Notes under the pieces: model-generated
What the model was told of the DNA's origin: nothing
Database searches by the model: none
What the model saw: the letters and a program-made list of their open reading frames with translations, nothing else
Assembly: GCF_001514235.1 (NCBI RefSeq)
Contig: NZ_KQ948932.1
Location: 302,027 to 366,026 of the forward strand
DNA from: Streptomyces caeruleatus
GTDB taxonomy: Bacteria > Actinomycetota > Actinomycetes > Streptomycetales > Streptomycetaceae
Direction: 5' to 3'
Length of the DNA stretch: 64,000 nucleotides
Shown here: piece by piece, positions 44,342-53,203 of the stretch
How positions within the stretch are numbered: position 1 is the stretch's first letter
Layout of the letters: each line of letters begins with the position of its first letter
Made by a program: the position numbers and the translations under genes

Positions 44342-45868
44342 TCAGCGGGTGCGCAGGGGGACCTCCCGGATCAGCCAGGACACCGCGAACGCCACGGCGC
44401 ACAGCGCGGCCGTGCCGAGCGCGACACCGTGCAGGCCGTCGACGACCCCCGTCCGGAAGGCGTGCCGGACCGGGGCGGGCAGCTCACGCAGCAGCTCGGG
44501 GGTGAGCTCCGCCTCGGTCAGCCGTGTGCCGTCGGCCCCCAGCCGGTCCGTGACGGTCGCCGCCAGCCGGTGGGTGTACACGGACCCGAGGACGGCGACC
44601 CCGAGCGAGCCGCCGATGGTGCGCAGCAGCGTCTGGGTGCCGCTGGCCGCGCCCATGTCGCGCGGCTCGGCGCTGTTCATCGTGATGAGCATCGTCGGCT
44701 GCATCAGACAGCCGATGCCCACACCGAGCACCAGGGTCAGACCGGAGGCCACGGGCGCCGACGTGTCCGTGCCGAGCGTCAGCAGGGCCAGCGCCCCCGC
44801 CGCGGCCAGCGCGCCGCCCACGACGGGGTAGCCGCGATAGCGCCCGCCGTCGCCGACCCGTCGCCCGATGACGAGCTGGGCGCCCATCATGCCCAGCATC
44901 AGCGGAAGCAGCAGCAGCCCGCTCTCGGTGGCCGACATGTCCCGGACGAACTGCATGTACTGCGGCAGATAGCTCGCCGCCGCCAGCATCGCCGCGCCCG
45001 TGACGAAGCTGATGACCTGCGCCACCGTGAAGTTGCGGTCGTGGAACAGCCGGGGCGGGATCACCGGCTCCGGGGCGCGCCGCTCGACCCGTACGAAGGC
45101 GGCCAGCGCCAGGGCGGCGACCAGGGCGAGCCCGAGAATCCGCGGCGACGACCAGGGGTACGTCGTCCCGGCCCAGCTCGCGAGCAGCGTCAGGGCAAGG
45201 ATCGCACCGGTCAGCAGCCCGGCCCCGGCCAGGTCGATCCGTGCCCTGACCCGCGGCGCGCGCAGCCGTACCCCGAGGCCCACGAGGGCGAGGGCCACGG
45301 CGCCGACGGGGACGTTGACGTAGAACACCCAGCGCCAGTCCAGTTGGTCCGTGAGGAAGCCGCCGGCCAGCGGTCCGCCGATCAGCGCGGCCGGCAGCAG
45401 CACCCCGATCAGCGACTGGGCGCGGCCGGCCTCCGCCGGGGTGAGCAGGGTGCCGATGAGCGAGAGCGCACCCACGAACAGGCCGCCCGCGCCGATGCCC
45501 TGCAGTGCCCGGAAGGCGATCAACTGGCCCATGTCCTGGGCGAGTCCGCACAGCACCGAACCGGCCAGGAACACGGTGATGGAGGTGAGATAGCTGCCCT
45601 TGTGGCCGTACAGGTCCCCGAGTTTGCCCCAGATCGGGGTGGATACGGCCGTGGTGAGCAGATAGGCGGTGAGCACCCAGGACAGGTGGTCGAGGCCGCC
45701 CAGGTCGCCGACGATGGTCGGCAGCGCGGTGCCGACGACGGTGCCGTCGAGCGTGGCGAGCACGATGCCGAGCAGCAGGCCGAGGATGACCGGCCGGGAC
45801 GGCGGGGCGGCCGGCCGGGTCTGCGGGCGTGGCTCCTGCGTACCGGTTTTGCCGGTGGATGTGTCCAT
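44342..45868 (-). CDS. DHA2 family MFS exporter (EmrB/QacA)
   Basis: A 508-residue 14-helix exporter from ATG 45868. The motif C-like LLPAALIGGPLAGGFLTDQLDWRWVFYVNVPVG, motif A GKLGDLYGHKG and the opening LGIVLATLDGTVVGTALPTIVGDLGG are diagnostic. It lies 26 bp after an FMN reductase gene on the same strand, and both are divergent from a TetR gene, making a drug- or stress-inducible efflux module. Confidence 0.93.
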   Translation of the reverse strand: MDTSTGKTGTQEPRPQTRPAAPPSRPVILGLLLGIVLATLDGTVVGTALPTIVGDLGGLDHLSWVLTAYLLTTAVSTPIWGKLGDLYGHKGSYLTSITVFLAGSVLCGLAQDMGQLIAFRALQGIGAGGLFVGALSLIGTLLTPAEAGRAQSLIGVLLPAALIGGPLAGGFLTDQLDWRWVFYVNVPVGAVALALVGLGVRLRAPRVRARIDLAGAGLLTGAILALTLLASWAGTTYPWSSPRILGLALVAALALAAFVRVERRAPEPVIPPRLFHDRNFTVAQVISFVTGAAMLAAASYLPQYMQFVRDMSATESGLLLLPLMLGMMGAQLVIGRRVGDGGRYRGYPVVGGALAAAGALALLTLGTDTSAPVASGLTLVLGVGIGCLMQPTMLITMNSAEPRDMGAASGTQTLLRTIGGSLGVAVLGSVYTHRLAATVTDRLGADGTRLTEAELTPELLRELPAPVRHAFRTGVVDGLHGVALGTAALCAVAFAVSWLIREVPLRTR

Positions 45869-45894
45869 GGTTCCCCCTCGTCCGAGGCCGGCGG

Positions 45895-46494
45895 TCAGGC
45901 GACGTAGCGGCGGACGGACCTGGCGTCCCGCAGCGCGTGACCCCACCAGGCCAGCTGGTCGAAGAGCGCCTTCGCGGCCGTGTCGGCGGCCGGGTCCGTG
46001 CAGCTGCCGTCCGCGTCGAAGCGGCTCCACGCGTCGTGGAAGCTGACGGTGTTGCGGATGGTCGTCGCGTTCAGCTCGGCCATGACGACGCGCAGTTGCT
46101 CCACGGCACGCAGCCCGCCGGAGCGGCCGCCGTAGGAGACGAAGGCGACCGGCTTGCCGTGCCACTGCTCGTTGTGCCAGTCGATCGCGTTCTTCAGCGA
46201 CGCCGGGAAGCTGTGGTTGTACTCGGGCGTGACGAGGACGAAGGCGTCGGCCGCCGCGAGCCGTGGCGAGACGAGGGCCAGCTGCTCCTCGGCGCCGGAC
46301 GGAAGCGGCTGACCGAAGGCCGGGAACACCGTCGGCAGCGGTGTCTCCGCCAGGTCGACGACATCGCCCCGCAGGTCGTCGCGCTGCTCCAGATGCCCGG
46401 CCAGCCACTTCGTCACGACCGGCGCGAAGCGTCCCTCCCGGGTCGAGCCGACGAGGACGGCGACGTGGAGGGGTTCGGCGGGTGGGGTGGACAT
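45895..46494 (-). CDS. NADPH-dependent FMN reductase
   Basis: A 199-residue flavodoxin-fold reductase from ATG 46494 with GGGAG 6 nt upstream. Motifs: VAVLVGSTREGRFAPVV (FMN phosphate loop), VTPEYNHSFPASLKNAIDW and FVSYGGRSGGLRAVEQLR. It would reduce FMN or quinones with NADPH. It is the first gene of the efflux operon and faces the TetR regulator. Confidence 0.9.
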   Translation of the reverse strand: MSTPPAEPLHVAVLVGSTREGRFAPVVTKWLAGHLEQRDDLRGDVVDLAETPLPTVFPAFGQPLPSGAEEQLALVSPRLAAADAFVLVTPEYNHSFPASLKNAIDWHNEQWHGKPVAFVSYGGRSGGLRAVEQLRVVMAELNATTIRNTVSFHDAWSRFDADGSCTDPAADTAAKALFDQLAWWGHALRDARSVRRYVA

Positions 46495-46526
46495 GAGGCT
46501 CCCTTGAGTTGCGTCCGAGTGCCGAT

Positions 46527-46600
46527 GTGTACGACGTATTCCTGTGATTACAACGTACACATCTGTGTGTACGCCGTCTACTGGCGATACGCTGTACACG
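46527..46600. promoter_or_regulatory. TetR operator region with four GTGTAC half-sites
   Basis: The central site CGTACACA-N4-TGTGTACG (46554-46573) is a 20-bp inverted repeat with 8-bp arms. Outer half-sites GTGTACG (46527-46533) and TGTACAC (46593-46599) lie at about 27 bp either side. All are inside the 128-bp divergent region between the FMN reductase and TetR genes and probably allow two cooperative dimers. Confidence 0.75.
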
Positions 46601-46622
46601 CATCGACCGAGAGGAGTGCGCC

Positions 46623-47360
46623 ATGGCGGTCGCGAAGCACGAGGAGGGCGAGGTCGCGGAACCCTCGCTCTGGGAGCGCCTGGAACAGCCCGCCCCGGTC
46701 CCGCGCGCGTCCCTGACCCTGGAGCGGATCGCCGCCGCCGCGGTCGAGATCGCCGACGAGGAGGGCGGCGCCGCCGTCACCATGCGCCGCCTCGCCACCA
46801 AGCTCGGGGTCACCCCCATGGCCGCCTACCGGCATGTGTCCGGCAAGGACGACCTCTGGGCGCTCATGATCGACCGCGTGTCCCGGGACCTCGCCCTACC
46901 CGACGACGCCGGGGACTGGCGGGGGGTGCTGCGCTCCTACGCCCTGCAGACCCGGGAGCTGATGCTCGCCCACCCGTGGACGGCGCTCATGCCCACCTCG
47001 ATCGTCCTGCTCACCCCGGCCCGGATGGCGGTGGCCGAGCGGGGGTTGTCCGCGCTCGACGCCCACGATCTGGATGCCGACTCGGTGATGGCCGCCCTGC
47101 GGGCCGTCACCTCCTTCGTGCACGGCTCGGCCCAGACCGAGATCGCCATGCGGGACTACCAGGAACGCAACGGCTGGACCAGCGGCGACGAGACGCGGGA
47201 GGCGCTCGCCCCGCAGATGCGCTATCTGATCGGCACCGGCCGCTACCCCGTCTTCGAGAAGTACGCCCTCACCGCGACCCGCAAGGACGACCGGGCCTGG
47301 GAGTTCACCTTCGGCCTCGACTGTGTGCTCGACGGCATCGGACAGCGCCTCGGGATCTGA
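46623..47360 (+). CDS. TetR family repressor of the efflux module
   Basis: A 245-residue regulator from ATG 46623 with GAGGAG 6 nt upstream. The N-terminal helix-turn-helix is VTMRRLATKLGVTPMAAYRHVSGKDDLWALM, preceded by an unusual 30-residue extension (EEGEVAEPSLWERLEQPAPVPRASL-type). The C-terminal half contains the TetR_C-like LTPARMAVAERGLSALDAHDLDADSVMAALRAVTSFVHG. It most likely represses itself and the divergent FMN reductase-exporter operon until a toxic ligand binds. Confidence 0.9.
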   Translation: MAVAKHEEGEVAEPSLWERLEQPAPVPRASLTLERIAAAAVEIADEEGGAAVTMRRLATKLGVTPMAAYRHVSGKDDLWALMIDRVSRDLALPDDAGDWRGVLRSYALQTRELMLAHPWTALMPTSIVLLTPARMAVAERGLSALDAHDLDADSVMAALRAVTSFVHGSAQTEIAMRDYQERNGWTSGDETREALAPQMRYLIGTGRYPVFEKYALTATRKDDRAWEFTFGLDCVLDGIGQRLGI

Positions 47361-47404
47361 CGGAGGCACCAGCGCCCACACAGGCCGCGCACACGGGCAC
47401 GGAA

Positions 47405-47444
47405 GAAGCCCCGGCCCTCCTGGACGGAGGAGGACCGGGGCTTC
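47405..47444. terminator. bidirectional hairpin between tetR and aldehyde dehydrogenase genes
   Basis: GAAGCCCCGGCCCTCC pairs with GGAGGACCGGGGCTTC (15 of 16 positions), loop of 8 nt, between the convergent stops at 47360 and 47485. Confidence 0.78.
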
Positions 47445-47484
47445 CGTATCGGGGCGGTACGGCGGACGTGCGGCGCGGTACCGG

Positions 47485-48378
47485 CTAGTACGACGAGCCG
47501 GACGCGCCCAGCGACCCCGTCGGGTGCCAGACCGTCTTCGTCTCCAGGAAACCCGTCATGCGGTCGATGCCGGGGTCGGCCGACCAGTCCACCTCATCCA
47601 CAGGCTGTGGACGCAGGACGCGCTTGAGGTTGTCCGCCGCGGCGATCTCCAGTTCCTTCGCCAGGACGTCGTCGGCGCCCGCGAGGTCGATCGCGTTGAC
47701 GTCCTGGTGCGCGGCGAGCGGCGTCGCGATCTCCGCCGTACGGCCGGACAGGACGTTGACCACACCGCCGGGCAGGTCGGAGGTGGCCAGGACCTCGCCG
47801 AGGGAGAGGGCGGGCAGCGGGGACTTCTCCGACGCCACCACGACCGCCGTGTTGCCCGTCGCGATGACCGGGGCGACGACCGAGACCAGGCCCAGGAACG
47901 ACGAGTCCTGCGGGGCCAGGACCGCCACCACGCCCGTCGGCTCGGGGGAGGACAGGTTGAAGAACGGGCCCGCGACCGGGTTTCCGCCGCCGACCACCTG
48001 GGCGATCTTGTCGGTCCAGCCCGCGTACCAGACCCAGCGGTCGATCGTCGCGTCGACCTGCTCGGCCGCCTTGGACTTCGAAAGACCCTCGGCGTCGGCC
48101 ACTTCGCGCACGAACTGCGCCTTGCGGCCCTCCAGCATCTCCGCGACCCGGTAGAGGATCTGGCCCCGGTTGTAGGCCGTGGCGCCCGCCCAGCCGCCGA
48201 ACGCCTTCCGCGCGGCGACGACCGCGTCCCGCGCGTCCTTACGGCTGGACTGCGGTGCGTTGGCCAGCCAGCTGCCCTTCGAGTCCGTCACCTCGTACAC
48301 CCGGCCGCTCTCGGAACGCGGGAACTTCCCGCCGACGTACAGCTTGTAGGTCTTGAAGACAGACAGTCGGTCAGACAT
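47485..48378 (-). CDS. short aldehyde dehydrogenase-like protein lacking catalytic residues
   Basis: A 297-residue ALDH-fold fragment that covers the N-terminal NAD-binding region: VYEVTDSKGSWLANAPQ, ARDAVVAARKAFGGWAGATAYNRGQILYRVAEMLEGR and APVIATGNTAVVVASEKSPLPALSLGEVL. It stops before the ELGG glutamate and the catalytic cysteine; the protein contains no cysteine at all. Its ATG overlaps the end of the complete ALDH gene by 8 bp, so the two are co-translated. The length and missing residues match the C-terminal pseudo-domain of ALDH16 proteins, suggesting a structural subunit. Confidence 0.8.
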   Translation of the reverse strand: MSDRLSVFKTYKLYVGGKFPRSESGRVYEVTDSKGSWLANAPQSSRKDARDAVVAARKAFGGWAGATAYNRGQILYRVAEMLEGRKAQFVREVADAEGLSKSKAAEQVDATIDRWVWYAGWTDKIAQVVGGGNPVAGPFFNLSSPEPTGVVAVLAPQDSSFLGLVSVVAPVIATGNTAVVVASEKSPLPALSLGEVLATSDLPGGVVNVLSGRTAEIATPLAAHQDVNAIDLAGADDVLAKELEIAAADNLKRVLRPQPVDEVDWSADPGIDRMTGFLETKTVWHPTGSLGASGSSY

Positions 48379-49807
48379 CGAGGTACGCCTCCAGGCCGTG
48401 GCGGCCGCCCTCGCGGCCGAAGCCCGACTCCTTGTAGCCGCCGAACGGCGAGGTCGGGTCGAACTTGTTGAACGTGTTGGACCAGACGACACCGGCGCGG
48501 AGCTTGTTCGCGACGGCCAGGATCCGGGAGCCCTTCTCGGTCCAGATGCCCGCCGACAGTCCGTACGGCGTGTTGTTCGCCTTGGCGACCGCCTCGTCCG
48601 GCGTACGGAAGGTCAGGACCGACAGCACCGGGCCGAAGATCTCGTCGCGGGCGACCGTGTGCGCCTGGGTGACGTTCGTGAAGAGCGTCGGGGCGAACCA
48701 GTAGCCGCTCTCGGGCAGTTCGCAGGCCGGGGACCAGCGCTCGGCGCCCTCCGCCTCGCCCTGCTCGACGAGCGAGGTGATACGGGTGAGCTGCTCCTCG
48801 GAGTTGATCGCGCCGATGTCGGTGTTCTTGTCCAGCGGGTCGCCGAGACGCAGCGTCGACAGGCGGCGCTTCAGGGAGTCCAGCAGCTCGTCCTGGATCG
48901 ACTCCTGGACGAGGAGGCGGCTGCCCGCGCAGCAGACCTGGCCCTGGTTGAAGAAGATCCCGTTGACGATCCCCTCGACGGCCTGGTCGATCGGGGCGTC
49001 GTCGAAGACGATGTTGGCGCCCTTGCCGCCCAGCTCCAGGGTGACCTTCTTGCGGGTGCCCGCGACGGTCCGCGCGATCTCCTTGCCGACGGCCGTGGAG
49101 CCGGTGAAGGCGACCTTGTTCACGTCCGGGTGCGCGACGACCGCGGCGCCCGCGTCGCCGTAGCCGGGAAGGATGTTGACGACGCCCTTGGGCAGGCCGG
49201 CCTGGCGGCAGATGTCCGCGAAGAAGAGGGCGGAGAGAGGGGTCGTCTCGGCGGGCTTGAGCACCACCGTGTTGCCGGTGGCGAGCGCCGGGGCGATCTT
49301 CCACGCCAGCATCAGCAGCGGGAAGTTCCAGGGGATGACCTGGCCCGCGACGCCCAGCGGGCGCGGGTTCGCGCCGTAGCCGGCGTGGTCGAGCTTGTCG
49401 GCCCAGCCCGCGTAGTAGAAGAAGTGCGCGGCGACCAGGGGGAGGTCGGCGTCGCGGGTCTCCTTGATCGGCTTGCCGTTGTCCAGGGTCTCCAGGACGG
49501 CCAGCTCACGGCTGCGCTCCTGGATGATCCGCGCGATGCGGAACAGGTACTTGGCGCGCTCGGCGCCGGGCAGCGCCGACCACTTCTCGAAGGCCTTGTG
49601 GGCCGCCTTCACCGCGCGGTCCACGTCCGCCTCGCCCGCCTGGGCGATCTCGGCGAGGACCTCCTCGGTGGCCGGGGAGACGGTCTTGAAGACCTTGCCC
49701 TCCGCCGCCTCCACGAACTCGCCGTCGATGAACAGGCCGTACGACGGCGCGATGTCGACGACTGCGCGGGACTCGGGGGCCGGTGCGTATTCGAATACCG
49801 ATGCCAT
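48371..49807 (-). CDS. aldehyde dehydrogenase (deoxynucleoside catabolism)
   Basis: A complete 478-residue NAD(P)-dependent ALDH. VIPWNFPLLMLAWKIAPALATGNTVVLKPAE binds the cofactor, Glu258 lies in TLELGGKGANIVFDD, and the catalytic Cys292 in FNQGQVCCAGSR. FGPVLSVLTFRTPDEAVAKAN and SPFGGYKESGFGREGG close the domain. It follows deoC by 5 bp on the same strand, so its natural substrate is probably acetaldehyde released by DeoC, or another aldehyde from sugar breakdown. It is followed by the cysteine-less partner. Confidence 0.92.
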   Translation of the reverse strand: MASVFEYAPAPESRAVVDIAPSYGLFIDGEFVEAAEGKVFKTVSPATEEVLAEIAQAGEADVDRAVKAAHKAFEKWSALPGAERAKYLFRIARIIQERSRELAVLETLDNGKPIKETRDADLPLVAAHFFYYAGWADKLDHAGYGANPRPLGVAGQVIPWNFPLLMLAWKIAPALATGNTVVLKPAETTPLSALFFADICRQAGLPKGVVNILPGYGDAGAAVVAHPDVNKVAFTGSTAVGKEIARTVAGTRKKVTLELGGKGANIVFDDAPIDQAVEGIVNGIFFNQGQVCCAGSRLLVQESIQDELLDSLKRRLSTLRLGDPLDKNTDIGAINSEEQLTRITSLVEQGEAEGAERWSPACELPESGYWFAPTLFTNVTQAHTVARDEIFGPVLSVLTFRTPDEAVAKANNTPYGLSAGIWTEKGSRILAVANKLRAGVVWSNTFNKFDPTSPFGGYKESGFGREGGRHGLEAYLDV

Positions 49808-49812
49808 GGTGA

Positions 49813-50775
49813 TCAGTCCACCGTCACGTAGTCGGGGCCGGAGTAGCGGCCGGTGGCCAGCTTCTGACGCTGCATCAGCAGGTCGTTCAGAAGCGAGGAG
49901 GCGCCGAAGCGGAACCAGTGGTTGTCCAGCCAGTCCTCGCCGGCGGTCTCGTTGACCAGGACGAGGAACTTGATGGCGTCCTTGGAGGTGCGGATCCCGC
50001 CGGCCGGCTTCACCCCGACCTGGATGCCGGTCTGGGCGCGGAAGTCGCGCACCGCTTCCAGCATGAGCAGGGTGTTCGCCGGGGTGGCGTTCACGGCGAC
50101 CTTGCCGGTGGAGGTCTTGATGAAGTCGGCGCCGGCGAGCATGCCGAGCCAGCTCGCCCGCCGGATGTTGTCGTACGTCGACAGCTCACCGGTCTCGAAG
50201 ATGACCTTGAGGCGGGCGCTGGTCCCGCAGGCCGACTTCACGGCGACGATCTCGTCGTACACCTTCATGTAGTTGCCCGCGAGGAACGCCCCGCGGTCGA
50301 TGACCATGTCGATCTCGTCGGCGCCCGCCGCCATGGCCTCGCGCACGTCCGCCAGCTTGACGGTGAGCGGGGCGCGCCCCGCCGGGAACGAGGTGGCGAC
50401 CGAGGCGACCTTCACGGTGGACCCGGCGACGGCCTCCTTGGCGGTGGCCACCATGTCGGGATAGACGCAGACGGCCGCGGTCGCCGGGGTCGTCCGGTCG
50501 GTCGGGTCGGGGTGGACCGCCTTGGCGCCGAGCGCCCGGACCTTGCCCGGGGTGTCCGCGCCTTCCAGCGTCGTCAGGTCGACCATCGAGATGGCGAGGT
50601 CGATGGCGTACGCCTTGGCGGTCGTCTTGATGGAACGGGTACCGAGGGACGCCGCACGCCCCTCCAGGCCGACCGCGTCGACACCGGGCAGCCCGTGAAG
50701 GAAGCGGCGCAGCGTGCTGTCGGACGCGGTGACGTCCGTGAGTGCGTGAGCTGCGGCAGATGCATTGGTGGGCAT
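49813..50775 (-). CDS. deoC: deoxyribose-phosphate aldolase
   Basis: A 320-residue class I aldolase splitting deoxyribose-5-phosphate into acetaldehyde and glyceraldehyde-3-phosphate. The Schiff-base lysine is Lys220 in ADFIKTSTGK. VCVYPDMVATA, EIDMVIDRGAFLAG, LKVIFETGEL and VGVKPAGGIRTSKDA are the other conserved strands. It is about 70-100 residues longer than E. coli DeoC, mostly at the N terminus, as in eukaryote-like DeoC. ATG 50775 chosen; GTG 50781 is two codons upstream. The operator palindrome lies 19 bp upstream. It heads deoC-ALDH-shortALDH. Confidence 0.94.
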   Translation of the reverse strand: MPTNASAAAHALTDVTASDSTLRRFLHGLPGVDAVGLEGRAASLGTRSIKTTAKAYAIDLAISMVDLTTLEGADTPGKVRALGAKAVHPDPTDRTTPATAAVCVYPDMVATAKEAVAGSTVKVASVATSFPAGRAPLTVKLADVREAMAAGADEIDMVIDRGAFLAGNYMKVYDEIVAVKSACGTSARLKVIFETGELSTYDNIRRASWLGMLAGADFIKTSTGKVAVNATPANTLLMLEAVRDFRAQTGIQVGVKPAGGIRTSKDAIKFLVLVNETAGEDWLDNHWFRFGASSLLNDLLMQRQKLATGRYSGPDYVTVD

Positions 50776-50794
50776 GGTCACCAGACGAGCATAT

Positions 50795-50806
50795 CTACGC
50801 GCGTAG
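50795..50806. promoter_or_regulatory. nucleoside-regulon operator, site 5 (perfect)
   Basis: CTACGCGCGTAG, preceded by T (TCTACGCGCGTAG), 19 bp upstream of the deoC ATG. Confidence 0.8.
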
Positions 50807-51117
50807 CGGCTGTACACCCCAGGACATGGATCTGAGGCACGGATCCCACAGGAACGGGAGGGGCCACCCTGCTGACGCCGGGGACCCGCACCCCCCAAGG
50901 GGCGCGGGGAACTGCGCGACCAGCCCCATCCGACCCGCACCCGCCCACGCACACCGCACCCCCACGGCGATCGGGCGCTCGCCTCCCGGCATCTGCCCCC
51001 GACGGCGATCGGGCGCTCGCCCCCCCCCGCACCCGCACCCGCCCACGCACCCCGCACCCTCCACGGCGACCGGGCGCCCCGCCGAGCCGCCGGCAGGCAT
51101 GCGGCACAATCGGCCCC
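50807..51117. repeat. repeat-filled intergenic region
   Basis: About 310 bp without a gene. It contains a short-form interspersed repeat (50899-50927) and three copies of ACGGCGATCGGGCGCTCGCC or a variant at 50964-50983, 51002-51021 and 51063-51080, each next to a CACCCGCCCACGCAC-like stretch. These look like partial tandem duplications. Confidence 0.7.
50899..50927 (+). repeat. interspersed repeat, short form (copy 2)
   Basis: GGGGCGCGGGGAACTGCGCG followed by ACCAGCCCC; differs from copy 1 in one base. Confidence 0.75.
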
Positions 51118-51795
51118 ATGACGACCCCCGACCCCGAGCACCAGCCCTCCACCCCGGACCCCGTATCGAGGGACCGGGTGTACCGCTCGCCCATGGGCAT
51201 CCTCGGCGGCGTCGCGCTGCTCGCCATCGTGTTCTGGCTCGGTGTCGACGCGCTGGTACGCGGCGAGAGTCGCACGCAGTGGCTCGCGCTCGCCGCGATG
51301 ATCCTGATCGTGCCGCTGGCGTCCGCGTTCACGCTCCGCCCCGCCGTGTACGCCAACGAGGAGCGCCTGCGCATCCGCAACCCGCTGCGCGTCGTCGTGG
51401 TCCCCTGGGGACAGGTCGCCTCGCTGCGGTCCGGCTACTCGAACGAGGTCGTCGCGCAGTCCGGCACCAAGTACCAGCTCTGGGCGATCCCCGTCTCCCT
51501 GCGGGCCCGCAAGAAGGCGGCGCAGCACGCGGACCGCACGGCCGCGGAGAAGAACACCGCGGGCCGGGGCGGCGGCGGAGGACGCGGGCTCCGTGGGTCG
51601 CGCGGGGCGGCGGACGCGAACGGTCCGACGCGGGCCGAGACCGACAAGATCATGGACGATCTGCGGGAACTGCTGGAGAACCACGGGGACGCCGAGTCCG
51701 CCCAGGGCGAGGTGAGCGTGCGATGGGCCTACGAGGTGATGGGCCCGGCGGTCGCGGGGGCCGTGCTGCTGCTGATCCTGCTGGCGGTGGCCTGA
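51118..51795 (+). CDS. PH-domain membrane protein
   Basis: A 225-residue protein with two N-terminal membrane helices (ILGGVALLAIVFWLGVDAL and WLALAAMILIVPLASAFTL), then a short bacterial PH-like domain (RPAVYANEERLRIRNPLRVVVVPWGQVASLRSGYSNEVVAQSGTKYQLWAIPVSLRAR). A Gly/Ala-rich linker follows, then a C-terminal helix (VAGAVLLLILLAVA). This is the usual plan of streptomycete PH-domain proteins of unknown function. It stands alone, convergent with the mannosyltransferase gene. Confidence 0.8.
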   Translation: MTTPDPEHQPSTPDPVSRDRVYRSPMGILGGVALLAIVFWLGVDALVRGESRTQWLALAAMILIVPLASAFTLRPAVYANEERLRIRNPLRVVVVPWGQVASLRSGYSNEVVAQSGTKYQLWAIPVSLRARKKAAQHADRTAAEKNTAGRGGGGGRGLRGSRGAADANGPTRAETDKIMDDLRELLENHGDAESAQGEVSVRWAYEVMGPAVAGAVLLLILLAVA

Positions 51796-51835
51796 GAGCC
51801 GACGGGACCGGCTGAGGGCTGCGCGGGATCGGCGG

Positions 51836-53020
51836 TCAGGGCGCTCCCGGATACACCAGAGCCATGTACGCGCCGCAGTACGCCGAGCCCATGACCGCCC
51901 CCGCGAGGACCAGCGCGCGGTAGCGACGGCTCGCGCGGGACAGGTGCATGGCGAGGGGGAGCAGGAGCGGGAAGGCGGGGAGCAGGAAGCGGGCGCGCGG
52001 GAAGTAGACGCCGCCGCTGCCCAGGACGATCGCCAGCAGTACGGCCGTGAAGACCAGCAGCGCGACCGGCTGCCGGTCCGCCACGGCCAGCCCGAACAGC
52101 ACGACCGACGCGATCAGGGTCAGCGTCACCATCACCAGGAACAGCTCGGGCTTCGGGGCGTGGATCAGCAGCCGCCGCATCTGGCGCAGCGTTTCGAGGC
52201 CGCCGTCCAGCTCGTTGTGCCACAGCCGCTGTACGGCGAAGTAGCCGTCCCAGCGCCCCACCCGCAGGCCCACCCAGCCGACGTACCCGCACCAGCCGAG
52301 CGGCGCGACCACGGCGGCCGCGAGGGCACGGAGGCCGAAGCGGCGGCGCAGCGCGAGCAGGGCCGCGGTCGTGACCGCCGCCGCCACCGCGACGCCGGTC
52401 GGGCGGGTCAGGCCCGCGAGCGCGGCGAGCCAGGCCGCGGCGAGGAGCCGGCCGGTGAGCACGGCGTACAGGGACCAGGCGGCGAGCGCGGTGAACAGGG
52501 ACTCGGTGTAGCCCATCCACTGCACCAGGCCGACCGGGAGCGCGGCCCACAGGGTGGTCAGCAGGACACCGGCCCGGCGCCCGTACAGCCGGTCGCCGAC
52601 CGCGAAGACTCCCCACGCGGCGACCACGGAGGCGATCACGGCGAGGCCGAGGCCGGTGCTCGCGCGGGTGCCCGGGGTGAACACCGAGAGGGCCTTCACG
52701 AGGGTGGGGTAGAGCGGGAAGAACGCCAGGTTGTTGGCGTTGCGCGCGGTGCCGAGCTCGTGCGCGTAGCCGTGCTCGGCGATGCCGAGGTACCAGTCGG
52801 CGTCCCACTGCGTCGCCAGGATCGGCCAGACGCCGTGCCCCTGCCGGTGCGCCCAGACGGTGAGGAACAGCAGGCCCGTGCCGCGTACGGCGACGTAGGC
52901 GAGGAGGGCGGGGGCGGCGTGGCGCAGGGCGGGGAGGAGCGCGGGGCGGGCCGTCGGTGGGGGGCGGGAATCCGGGGCGGTGGGCGTGCGGGGGGTCGGC
53001 CGGGATGCGGTCGTGGACAC
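51836..53020 (-). CDS. PIG-V-like polyprenyl-phosphate-mannose mannosyltransferase
   Basis: A 394-residue multi-pass protein with about ten membrane segments. The motif WPILATQWDADWYLGIAEHGY with the acidic WDADWY loop is characteristic of the PIG-V family in actinobacteria. FFPLYPTLVKAL, GYTESLFTALAAWSLYA and ALAGLTRPTGVAVAAA follow the family order. It would transfer mannose from polyprenyl-phosphate-mannose outside the membrane to a lipid or protein acceptor. The Pro-rich N-terminal 25 residues are cytoplasmic. Confidence 0.85.
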   Translation of the reverse strand: MSTTASRPTPRTPTAPDSRPPPTARPALLPALRHAAPALLAYVAVRGTGLLFLTVWAHRQGHGVWPILATQWDADWYLGIAEHGYAHELGTARNANNLAFFPLYPTLVKALSVFTPGTRASTGLGLAVIASVVAAWGVFAVGDRLYGRRAGVLLTTLWAALPVGLVQWMGYTESLFTALAAWSLYAVLTGRLLAAAWLAALAGLTRPTGVAVAAAVTTAALLALRRRFGLRALAAAVVAPLGWCGYVGWVGLRVGRWDGYFAVQRLWHNELDGGLETLRQMRRLLIHAPKPELFLVMVTLTLIASVVLFGLAVADRQPVALLVFTAVLLAIVLGSGGVYFPRARFLLPAFPLLLPLAMHLSRASRRYRALVLAGAVMGSAYCGAYMALVYPGAP

Positions 53021-53119
53021 GGCGCGGCTCCAGGCGGATCGGTGGTGCGTCTCCCGTCCACCGTTGCCCGGCGGGCGCCGCGGGGCGTGGAGCGCGGGTC
53101 AGCCCCGGTGCGGAAATCG

Positions 53120-53157
53120 CCCGAAAGGGTGCCTCCGGATGGGGGCACCCTCTCGGG
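53120..53157. terminator. hairpin after the phosphosugar mutase gene
   Basis: A 14-bp stem with one mismatch (CCCGAAAGGGTGCC with GGCACCCTCTCGGG) and a 10-nt loop, 46 nt downstream (minus strand) of the stop at 53204. Confidence 0.75.
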
Positions 53158-53203
53158 AACGATCAGTGAGTCGTCGTAGGACTCCGAGCCGGCCGCGTAC
53201 GGC

